Assembly (NCBI GenBank): GCA_013698135.1
Contig: JACCVM010000104.1
Span: forward strand, 1 to 10,949
DNA from: Euzebyaceae bacterium
GTDB lineage: Bacteria > Actinomycetota > Nitriliruptoria > Euzebyales > Egibacteraceae
Length of the DNA stretch: 10,949 nt
Reading direction: 5' to 3'
The notes below the pieces were generated by a model. It did no database searches. It was not told where the DNA came from and saw only the letters and a list, made by a program, of their open reading frames with translations. Shown here in pieces: positions 1-5,066 of this stretch. The position numbers and the translations under genes were made by a program. Each line of letters opens with the position of its first letter. The first letter of the stretch is position 1.

Positions 1-220
1 CGCCGGAGTCCACCCGCCCGCCCGGAAAGGCGATCTGGCCGGGATGGGAGCGCAGATCATCGCGCCGTCGCGTGTAGACGACCTCCGCGTCGCCGTCGCC
101 CAGATCCCGCAGGAGGACCAGCACCGCTCCGACCCGAGCGCCCGCCGGTTGGACAACGGTGGCCGCGGAAAGTGCCGGTAATGCCCGCCGGAGCAGAGCC
201 ACGGGATCGGCGGCGCTCAC
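1..220 (-). CDS. NUDIX hydrolase, CoA-pyrophosphatase (NudL/YeaB) type, N-terminal part
   Basis: This gene enters from the left edge, and only its first 73 codons are in the window. The visible protein has a short helical leader, then a strand (about residues 29-38, VGAVLVLLRD) and a motif at about 50-69 with the key string LRSHPGQIAFPGG. From family knowledge, this R..L..H.GQ..FPGG signature sits just before the Nudix box in NudL/YeaB-type hydrolases, which cleave coenzyme A to 3',5'-ADP and phosphopantetheine. The Nudix box itself would lie beyond the edge, so catalytic residues cannot be checked. The GTG at 220 was chosen as the start because coding similarity begins soon after it. A GGAGG lies only one base upstream of it, too close for a normal ribosome site, so the true start could be a few codons away. 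It is the last visible gene of a minus-strand group that follows the thiamine-binding protein and a small membrane peptide. Another NUDIX specificity remains possible. Confidence 0.8.
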   Translation of the reverse strand, partial: MSAADPVALLRRALPALSAATVVQPAGARVGAVLVLLRDLGDGDAEVVYTRRRDDLRSHPGQIAFPGGRVDSG

Positions 221-245
221 GCCTCCGCCGCCGGCAGCGCATGCA

Positions 246-344
246 TCAGGACAGCAACGGGCCGATCAGCGAGACCACCAACACCACGCCCAGCAGGACG
301 GCCAGGACGGTGACGGCGACCCGCTGGCGCTGTGGAGTCATCAT
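246..344 (-). CDS. small single-helix membrane peptide (hypothetical)
   Basis: This is a tiny open frame of 32 codons starting at the ATG at 344. It could be 36 codons if the ATG at 356 is used, or 33 from 347. The product begins MMTPQRQR and continues with about 18 consecutive hydrophobic residues (VAVTVLAVLLGVVLVVSL) ending in IGPLLS, which is a basic N-terminus followed by one predicted transmembrane helix. A GGAG at 351-354 lies 6 bases before the 344 start, which supports translation. The gene is squeezed between the thiamine-binding gene, whose stop at 364 is only 7-19 bases upstream depending on the start used, and the NUDIX gene 25 bases downstream, so all three are probably co-transcribed. 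I do not recognise a family. The peptide is too short for composition alone to prove it is real, but start site, position and hydrophobic pattern agree. Confidence 0.6.
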   Translation of the reverse strand: MMTPQRQRVAVTVLAVLLGVVLVVSLIGPLLS

Positions 345-363
345 CATCGGCTCCATCCTCGCA

Positions 364-666
364 TCATCGGTCTCGCCGAGCGGCGGCCAGGCTCGCCAGC
401 TTGTCCTCGCCGGTCTGGTCCGGCTTGTCGTTGCGCAGGTCGAACTTGCAGGTGAACGAGACCCGCGGGGCAGACTCCAGCACCGCCTCACCCGCCGCCC
501 GCATGGCCGCCATGCACCCCTCCCAGTCGCCCTCCAGCAGCGTGCCCGACGCGTCGGTTACGGCACGGATGCCAGACGCCTCCACGGCGTCGAGCGCCCT
601 GGCCACCTCGGCCGAAACGCTGGCCGAGCCGGTGCCGATCGGCGTGACCGAGAACCACACGAGCAT
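364..666 (-). CDS. thiamine-binding protein, MTH1187/YkoF family
   Basis: This is a 100-residue protein that matches the MTH1187 (PF01910, formerly DUF77) ferredoxin-like fold. It starts with a strand, MLVWFSVTPIGTG. A helix follows (SVSAEVARALDAVEASG), then the family-typical segment IRAVTDASGTLLEGDWEGCMAAM and a late strand, PRVSFTCKFDLRNDK. From family knowledge these small oligomeric cytoplasmic proteins bind thiamine or related ligands, and their role is not fully settled. The ATG at 666 is the right start: it is preceded by GGAAGG at 675-680 with an 8-base spacer, and the longer upstream frame is mere leader sequence. It is the first gene of a minus-strand group with the small membrane peptide and the NUDIX gene. 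It diverges from the CBS gene across 109 bases, and a candidate promoter is listed separately. I see no TPP riboswitch fold in that short leader. Confidence 0.88.
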   Translation of the reverse strand: MLVWFSVTPIGTGSASVSAEVARALDAVEASGIRAVTDASGTLLEGDWEGCMAAMRAAGEAVLESAPRVSFTCKFDLRNDKPDQTGEDKLASLAAARRDR

Positions 667-674
667 GCCGAACG

Positions 675-680
675 CCTTCC
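675..680 (-). promoter_or_regulatory. ribosome binding site of the thiamine-binding gene
   Basis: The minus strand reads GGAAGG here, 8 bases before the ATG at 666. It decides the start of the 100-residue thiamine-binding protein in favour of this ATG over in-frame upstream positions. Confidence 0.7.
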
Positions 681-714
681 CTCGGGCGGCGGGTTCGCCG
701 CACGCTTCGCGCTG

Positions 715-743
715 ACCGTAGCGCCTGCGCCGACGTTGCCCAA
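715..743 (-). promoter_or_regulatory. candidate promoter of the thiamine-binding gene group
   Basis: On the minus strand TTGGGC (738-743) is followed after exactly 17 bases by TACGGT (715-720). The second hexamer fits the TAnnnT form of actinobacterial -10 elements, and the first matches the TTG of the -35. Transcription would begin near 708, giving a leader of about 40 bases that contains the ribosome site. The call rests on pattern only. Confidence 0.4.
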
Positions 744-761
744 CGCCGGCACCGGCACCAG

Positions 762-767
762 TAGGCT
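762..767 (+). promoter_or_regulatory. candidate -10 element of the CBS gene, possibly leaderless
   Basis: TAGGCT fits the TAnnnT -10 form and ends 8 bases before the ATG at 776. Transcription would therefore start at or within a base or two of the start codon. No good Shine-Dalgarno site precedes this ATG, which agrees with a leaderless mRNA, a common type in actinobacteria. The nearest -35-like TTGCCC (736-741) is 20 bases away, which is long. Confidence 0.35.
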
Positions 768-775
768 TTCCGACC

Positions 776-1249
776 ATGCCCAGGGATCTGGCTGTGACCG
801 AAGTCATGACCACGCCCGTCACCACGTTGACGGCCGACACGACCATCGAGGAGGCCGCCAGCCTGCTGGTCGAGGCCGACATCGGCGGCGCGCCCGTCGT
901 CGACGGCTCGGGGCGCCTCATCGGGCTGCTCGACGACAGCGACCTGGTCCTGTCCGAGGCGCGTCTGCACGCGCCGACCACGATCGAGATTCTCGGCGCC
1001 TACATCCCGCTGCCGGGCGAGCGGCGACGGTTCCAGGACGAGCTGCGCCAGGCCCTGGGCCGGACGGTCGGCGAGGTCATGGAAGATGACCCACCAGCGG
1101 TGCAGCCCGACGCTACCGTCGAGGACGTCGCCACGTTGCTGCACGACCGCGCCGTTTCCCGCGTCGCCGTCGTCGACGCCGAGCGCCAGGTCGTTGGCAT
1201 CGTCAGCCGAGGTGACCTGGTGCGCGCCCTGCGCCGCGCGCAGGAGTGA
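776..1249 (+). CDS. CBS-pair domain protein
   Basis: This is a 157-residue cytoplasmic protein made almost entirely of two CBS motifs. The first covers about residues 8-60, with VTEVMTTPVTTL at its start and GRLIGLLDDSDLV at its end. The second covers about 97-152, with VGEVMEDDPPAVQPDATVEDVA at its start and the typical VVGIVSRGDLVRAL at its end. The linker (61-96) carries IPLPGERRRFQDELRQALG, which is often seen in stand-alone CBS pairs. Family knowledge says such pairs bind adenosyl ligands (AMP, ATP, SAM and similar) and act as energy or metabolite sensors, but the partner here is unknown and no enzyme domain is fused. The ATG at 776 is the start. It is the only plus-strand gene in the window, diverges from the thiamine-binding group and converges on ppx with 15 bases between the two stops. 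Confidence 0.92.
   Translation: MPRDLAVTEVMTTPVTTLTADTTIEEAASLLVEADIGGAPVVDGSGRLIGLLDDSDLVLSEARLHAPTTIEILGAYIPLPGERRRFQDELRQALGRTVGEVMEDDPPAVQPDATVEDVATLLHDRAVSRVAVVDAERQVVGIVSRGDLVRALRRAQE
1228..1244. terminator. GC-rich hairpin between convergent genes (possible bidirectional terminator)
   Basis: A perfect 7-base inverted repeat, CCTGCGC (1228-1234) and GCGCAGG (1238-1244), encloses a 3-base loop. It overlaps the last codons of the CBS gene and lies about 20 bases beyond the ppx stop, so it is positioned to act on transcripts from both sides. It lacks a U-tract on either strand, so intrinsic termination is uncertain, and the Arg/Ala-rich coding sequence could produce it by chance. Confidence 0.35.
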
Positions 1250-1264
1250 GGCAGGGACGCTGGC

Positions 1265-2197
1265 TCAGTCGTCCAGCAGCGACAGGGCGAGGCCATCGAG
1301 GATGTCGGCTTCGCTGACGAGAACCTCGGCGAGGTCGTAGCGGCGCAGCACTCCCTCCAGGATCAGGCAGCCGGCGACGATCACGTCCTCGCGGCCGGCT
1401 GCCATCGGCCCTAGCTCCGCCCGCTCTTGGTTGGTCATCCCCGCCAGCCGACGGCTCAGCGCAGCCACGGCGTCGACCGGGACGCGGGTGCCATGGATGC
1501 GTTCCGCCTCGTAGGTCGCCAACTGCAGGTGTAGTGCACCGATGGTCGTGACCGTCCCGGCGACGCCGATCAACGTACGAGCCGGTGCGGGGTCGAAGGG
1601 CAAGCTGTCGAGCTCAGCGGCGACCACGCTGCGGGCCCTCGTCAGCTGGTCTTCGGTCGGCGGGTCGTCGTGCAGGCAGCGTTCGGTCAGCCGGACACAA
1701 CCGATCTGCAGGCTGTCAGCGGCGGCGGGTGCGGTCTCGCCGAGAATCAGCTCGGTTGACCCGCCACCGATGTCCAACACCAGGTATGGCGGTCGCCCGC
1801 CGACGCTGCTGACCGCGCCGCGGAAGGCGGTGAGCGCCTCCTCCTGGCCGCTGATGACCTCCGCGGCGACGCCGGTGCGCTCCCGCACCCCGTCGAAGAA
1901 GCGCTCCCGGTCGGCGGCGTCGCGCACCGCTGACGTGGCCGCGATGCGCACGCGCTCGGCGTCCAGCGACCGCCAGCGCCGCGCGTAGTCCTCCAGGCAG
2001 TCCAGCGTACGGGTCAGCGCCGCGTCATCGAGGTGGCCGCGGGCGTCCACGCCTTTGCCGAGGCGAGTGATGGTCATGAGCCGCTCGATGACGGTCAGGG
2101 GCTCGCGCGCCGCCGGATCCCCGCCCGACCCTCCCCGCGCGACCAGCAACCGCACCGAGTTCGTCCCCACGTCAACGGCGGCGACCGAAGGCGTCAC
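1265..2197 (-). CDS. ppx: exopolyphosphatase / pppGpp phosphohydrolase (Ppx/GppA family)
   Basis: This is a 310-residue member of the ASKHA-fold Ppx/GppA family, which removes terminal phosphate from polyphosphate and/or the gamma phosphate of pppGpp in the cytoplasm. The N-terminal phosphate-binding loop is VDVGTNSVRLLVA (8-20). AATSAVRDA lies at 86-94, and ISGQEEA (115-121) carries the catalytic glutamate region. The second phosphate loop is LDIGGGSTEL (141-150), then GVAGTVTT (211-218) and the C-terminal SEADILDGLAL. The length of about 310 matches the short, two-domain actinobacterial form (Ppx1/Ppx2-like) rather than the roughly 500-residue E. coli enzymes. The GTG start at 2197 overlaps the DUF501 stop (GTGA), so translation is probably coupled. 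Substrate preference between polyphosphate and pppGpp cannot be read from sequence. Confidence 0.95.
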   Translation of the reverse strand: MTPSVAAVDVGTNSVRLLVARGGSGGDPAAREPLTVIERLMTITRLGKGVDARGHLDDAALTRTLDCLEDYARRWRSLDAERVRIAATSAVRDAADRERFFDGVRERTGVAAEVISGQEEALTAFRGAVSSVGGRPPYLVLDIGGGSTELILGETAPAAADSLQIGCVRLTERCLHDDPPTEDQLTRARSVVAAELDSLPFDPAPARTLIGVAGTVTTIGALHLQLATYEAERIHGTRVPVDAVAALSRRLAGMTNQERAELGPMAAGREDVIVAGCLILEGVLRRYDLAEVLVSEADILDGLALSLLDD

Positions 2198-2739
2198 GGG
2201 GACGCCTCGACGCAGGGGCCCGGGCAGGCCATTGGTTCGACACGGTCAGCGACCCAGGCACCGACTGGGTTGTCGCGGGTGGCCAGATGATGGCCGTACA
2301 GGCTGTGCAGGCACTTCACCCGGTGCGGCATGCCGCCTGCCGCGTCAGACCGCGGCAGGGGTCCGCCGAGCTTGTCGCGCGCCTCGACGTAGCGCCGCGC
2401 CGCGCCGGCGTAGGCCTGCGCCAGCTCGGCGTCGCCGGCCAGGCGGTCGCTGAGCCCGTTCATCGCCCCGCCCGCCTCCAGGCGGCCGACCGCTCGGTTG
2501 GCCAGAGGGCAGGCCAGCCAGAACAGCGTCGGGAACGGGGTCCCATCATCCAGCCTTGGCGACACGCGCAGCACCGCCGGCAGGCCCCATCCGCAGCGGA
2601 CGGCGACCGCTGACCGGCCTCGCAACGGCCGTCCGATCATGGCCGTGGCCAGGGCGGCGTCGCGGGCAGCGATCGGCGGCCGCCCGATCTGGGTGGCGTA
2701 GCCGGCGTCGGGATCCGGCCGCAGGGCGTCATCCATCAC
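2194..2739 (-). CDS. DUF501 domain protein
   Basis: This is a 181-residue protein of the DUF501 family, a conserved actinobacterial family of unknown biochemical function that is regularly found between ftsB and ppx. The sequence shows the family hallmarks: the N-terminal MIGRPLRG segment (34-41), VAVRCGWGLPAV (45-56), PRLDDGTPFPTLFWLACP (61-78), a GRLEAGGAM turn (85-93), and the C-terminal HRVKCLHSLYGHHLA (139-153) followed by DNPVG (156-160). The Cys and His residues at 49, 77, 143, 145, 150, 172 and 176 could form a metal or redox site, which is my inference. The start is GTG at 2739, immediately followed by an in-frame ATG at 2736, and either may be used; the ribosome site upstream is weak. 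Its stop overlaps the ppx start by 4 bases. The GNAT gene ends 21 bases upstream. Confidence 0.92.
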   Translation of the reverse strand: MMDDALRPDPDAGYATQIGRPPIAARDAALATAMIGRPLRGRSAVAVRCGWGLPAVLRVSPRLDDGTPFPTLFWLACPLANRAVGRLEAGGAMNGLSDRLAGDAELAQAYAGAARRYVEARDKLGGPLPRSDAAGGMPHRVKCLHSLYGHHLATRDNPVGAWVADRVEPMACPGPCVEASP

Positions 2740-2760
2740 CGCCAGCCTAAGGGGCGACCC

Positions 2761-3231
2761 TCAGTGCTGTGGCGTGGGCCCCCTGGCATGGGGGGCGGCG
2801 GGTGGTTCGCGGCGCATCGGCATATGGGGGATGCCGTCCTCGACGAACCCCTGGCCGCTGATGACGAAGCCGAACCGCTGGTACCACGGCACGAGATGCG
2901 CTTGAGCATCCAGCACCAGCGGACCCGTCGCCTCGTCGACCACGGCTTGGAGAAGCAAGGTGGACAGCCCGCGCCCGCGCGCCGGCGGCGCCGTGGCGAC
3001 CCGGCCGATCCGAGCGGCACCGTCGGGCTCGGCGAGCTGTCGCAGGCAGGCCAACACCGCGCCCTGCTCGTCGGCCCACCAGTGGCAGGCGCCCGGCTCG
3101 ACATCGCGTCCATCCAGCTCGGGATAGGCGCAGGCCTGCTCGACGACGAAGGTGTCGACACGCAGGCGCAGCAGGGCGTACAGCGTGGCGGCGTCGAGCT
3201 CAGCGAACCGTGCCCGGCGGATCGTCGTCAC
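2761..3231 (-). CDS. GNAT N-acetyltransferase, ElaA type
   Basis: This is a 156-residue single-domain acetyltransferase. The N-terminus has the ElaA-type motif LLRLRVDTFVVEQACAYPELDGRD (20-43). The acetyl-CoA site is RVATAPPARGRGLSTLLL (77-94), with the Q/R-x-x-G-x-G/A form as ARGRGL, and WYQRFGF (116-122) and EDGIPHMPMR (131-140) close the fold. It transfers an acetyl group from acetyl-CoA to an amine, but the substrate of ElaA proteins is not established. A proline-rich C-terminal tail (REPPAAPHARGPTPQH) follows the domain. The GTG at 3231 overlaps the stop of the ftsB-like gene (GTGA), so it is tied to that gene translationally. In the mycobacterial version of this locus the ftsB-like and DUF501 genes are, as I recall, adjacent, so this gene appears to be an added member of the operon. 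Confidence 0.92.
   Translation of the reverse strand: MTTIRRARFAELDAATLYALLRLRVDTFVVEQACAYPELDGRDVEPGACHWWADEQGAVLACLRQLAEPDGAARIGRVATAPPARGRGLSTLLLQAVVDEATGPLVLDAQAHLVPWYQRFGFVISGQGFVEDGIPHMPMRREPPAAPHARGPTPQH
2778..2796 (-). other. strong GC hairpin near the end of the GNAT gene
   Basis: GCCCCC (2778-2783) and GGGGGC (2791-2796) can pair into a 6-base all-GC stem with a 7-base loop. In the transcript this falls about 15 bases before the GNAT stop and about 40 bases before the DUF501 start. It could slow polymerase or protect mRNA ends between the two halves of the operon, or merely reflect the Pro/Ala/Gly-rich coding sequence. Confidence 0.3.
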
Positions 3232-3686
3232 CGAAACAGCTGGCCGAACGCATCGCCGAGGCGGCGGTACCAGGGCACTTGGTCGCTGGCCAGGTGTGCC
3301 AGTCCGTCAAGTTCAAGGTGTTCGCCGTCCCCCTGAGGACGGGTGACCACGTACGGAATCTCGCCGGGTCGGACCATGCCGAGCTGCTCGCGGGCCAGCA
3401 GCTCGATCTCGAGGGGATCCCGCAGCTGCTGGCGTCGCCGCTCGAGCTGGTCGACGCGGTCGGCGAGCAGGTTGCGCTCGGCGCTCAGGTCGTCGGCACG
3501 GTCGGCGGCGGCGGTCAGGCTGCGCACGGGAGCAACCAGCGTGATGGCGAGCACGGCGATCAGCACGAACAGCGCGACGACGTAGGGGCGGTCGCCGGAC
3601 GTGGCTTGTCGCAGGCCGCCGATAGACCGGCTGCCGGCTCGGCGGAGCGTGCTCGGCGAGCGCGGCGACGAACTCGACGCGGTCAT
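3228..3686 (-). CDS. septum formation initiator protein (FtsB/DivIC family)
   Basis: This is a 152-residue bitopic membrane protein of the divisome. A basic, Ser/Arg-rich cytoplasmic N-terminus (1-33) leads into one transmembrane helix (about 34-56, YVVALFVLIAVLAITLVAPV). A periplasm-facing coiled coil rich in Asp, Glu, Arg and Leu follows (about 57-89), then the family motif PLEIELLAREQLGMVRPGEIPYVV (91-114) and a short tail. From family knowledge FtsB/DivIC bridges FtsL and FtsQ/DivIB at the septum. The motif and position after eno match the mycobacterial FtsB homologue. The ATG at 3686 overlaps the enolase stop (ATGA) and the stop overlaps the GNAT start, so it is embedded in an overlapping chain with enolase. 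Confidence 0.93.
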   Translation of the reverse strand: MTASSSSPRSPSTLRRAGSRSIGGLRQATSGDRPYVVALFVLIAVLAITLVAPVRSLTAAADRADDLSAERNLLADRVDQLERRRQQLRDPLEIELLAREQLGMVRPGEIPYVVTRPQGDGEHLELDGLAHLASDQVPWYRRLGDAFGQLFR

Positions 3687-4975
3687 GATGTCGCCGACCG
3701 CAGGGTGCGCGGTAAGGCACGGACGCCGGCGTAGCGCGCCGCGTCGCCGAGGCGCTCCTCGATGCGCAGCAGCTGGTTGTACTTGGCCACGCGATCGCTG
3801 CGGGCCGGCGCCCCCGCCTTGATCTGGCCCGCGTTGGTGGCCACGGCCAAGTCGGCGATCGTGGTGTCCTCGGTCTCGCCGGAGCGGTGGCTGACCATGC
3901 AGGTCCAGCCGGCGCGGTGAGCGAGGTCCATGGTGTCCAGCGTCTCGGTGAGCGTGCCGATCTGGTTCACCTTGATCAGCACGCTGTTGGCCGAGCCCTC
4001 CGTGATCCCTCGCCGCACCCGCTCGGCGTTGGTGACGAACAGGTCGTCGCCGACCAGCTGACAGCGCTCGCCCAGCCGCTGGGTCAGCGCGGCCCAGCCC
4101 TCCCAGTCATCCTCGGCCATGCCGTCCTCGATCGACACGATCGGGTAGCGCTCGGTCAGGTCGACCAGCAGGTCGATCATCTCGGCGGAGGACAGGGTGC
4201 GATCCTCACCTTCGAGCCGGTACGCACCGTCTGAGAAGAACTCCGTCGCGGCGACGTCCAACGCCAGGGCGATGTCGGTTCCTGGGGTGTAGCCGGCGCG
4301 CTGGATCGCCTCGGTGAGCAGATCCAACGCGGTGCTGTTGGACTCCAGGTCCGGCGCGAACCCTCCCTCGTCGCCCAGGCCGGTGGCCAGGCTCCTCTCG
4401 CTGAGCACCTTGCGGAGCGCGTGGTAGGTCTCGGCCCCCATCCGCACCGCCTCGGCGAACGAGGAAGCGCCCAGCGGCACGACCATGAACTCCTGGAAGT
4501 CCACGTTCGACTCGGCGTGGGCGCCACCGTTGACGATGTTCATCATCGGCACGGGCAGCAGGTGCGCGTTGGGCCCGCCCAGGTAGGCGTACAGCGGCAA
4601 CCCACACCACGACGCCGCGGCCCGCGCCACCGCCAGGCTGACGCCGAGCAGGGCGTTGGCGCCGAGGCCGGACTTGTCGTCGGTGCCGTCCAACGCCAGC
4701 AGCAGGGCGTCGAGCGCCCGCTGGTCGGTGGCGTCGCGGCCGAGCAGTTCCGGGCCGATGACGTCGCTGACGTTCGCCACCGCGGTACGCACGCCCTTGC
4801 CGCCGTAGCGTTGCTCGCCGTCGCGCAACTCGACGGCCTCGAAAGCGCCGGTCGAGGCGCCGCTGGGTACAAGGGCACGGCCGAAGCCCCCGTCGACCAG
4901 GGCGCAGTCAACCTCGACGGTGGGGTTGCCGCGCGAGTCGAGCAGCTCGCGGGCGGTCAGGCTCTCGATCTCCAC
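3683..4975 (-). CDS. eno: enolase (phosphopyruvate hydratase)
   Basis: Enolase converts 2-phosphoglycerate to phosphoenolpyruvate in glycolysis and is cytoplasmic and Mg-dependent. With the GTG at 4975 the protein has 430 residues, the usual length. Visible landmarks are ARELLDSRGNPTVEV (8-22), the mobile loop SGASTG (38-43), GGAHA (150-154), and GDEGGFAP (201-208) with the catalytic glutamate at 203. Metal ligands are D240, E283 (SIEDGM) and D310 (GDDLF). The catalytic lysine K335 lies in LIKVNQIGTLTET, and SHRSGETED is at 362-370. K386 lies in IKAGAPARSDRVAKYNQLLR, where the usual Thr of IKTGAP is Ala. The start at 4975 is preferred because it places ARE.LDSRGNPT at the normal distance from the N-terminus; a CAGGAG lies 12 bases upstream, a long spacer. 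An in-frame GTG at 5005 would add 10 residues. It opens the eno-ftsB-GNAT overlapping chain. Confidence 0.98.
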   Translation of the reverse strand: MEIESLTARELLDSRGNPTVEVDCALVDGGFGRALVPSGASTGAFEAVELRDGEQRYGGKGVRTAVANVSDVIGPELLGRDATDQRALDALLLALDGTDDKSGLGANALLGVSLAVARAAASWCGLPLYAYLGGPNAHLLPVPMMNIVNGGAHAESNVDFQEFMVVPLGASSFAEAVRMGAETYHALRKVLSERSLATGLGDEGGFAPDLESNSTALDLLTEAIQRAGYTPGTDIALALDVAATEFFSDGAYRLEGEDRTLSSAEMIDLLVDLTERYPIVSIEDGMAEDDWEGWAALTQRLGERCQLVGDDLFVTNAERVRRGITEGSANSVLIKVNQIGTLTETLDTMDLAHRAGWTCMVSHRSGETEDTTIADLAVATNAGQIKAGAPARSDRVAKYNQLLRIEERLGDAARYAGVRALPRTLRSATS

Positions 4976-4987
4976 GTGAGGGTCAAA

Positions 4988-4993
4988 CTCCTG
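4988..4993 (-). promoter_or_regulatory. ribosome binding site of eno
   Basis: The minus strand reads CAGGAG here, 12 bases before the GTG at 4975. It lies inside the reading frame that would follow from the alternative GTG at 5005, so it argues for the shorter enolase. Confidence 0.5.
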
Positions 4994-5008
4994 GGGAAGG
5001 TTCACCCA

Positions 5009-5038
5009 ACTGTAGGGGACAGCGACGGAATCCAACAA
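5009..5038 (-). promoter_or_regulatory. candidate promoter of the eno operon
   Basis: The minus strand carries TTGTTG (5033-5038), 18 bases, then TACAGT (5009-5014), which fits the TAnnnT -10 form. Transcription would begin near 5002, giving a leader of about 27 bases with the CAGGAG site. It lies in the 91-base gap between the AlbA_2/GHKL gene and eno, so eno and the genes after it need not depend on read-through from the upstream gene. Confidence 0.35.
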
Positions 5039-5066
5039 CAGGGGCGGTGGGTCCCGGGCGAAGCGT

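Noticed and set aside
667..775. TPP riboswitch upstream of the thiamine-binding gene
   Set aside because: The available leader is about 40 bases and shows no thi-box sequence, too short for the aptamer.
172..1089. 305-codon plus-strand open frame, Arg/His-rich
   Set aside because: It runs antisense to the thiamine-binding gene and then out of frame through the CBS gene. Composition is typical of a shadow frame.
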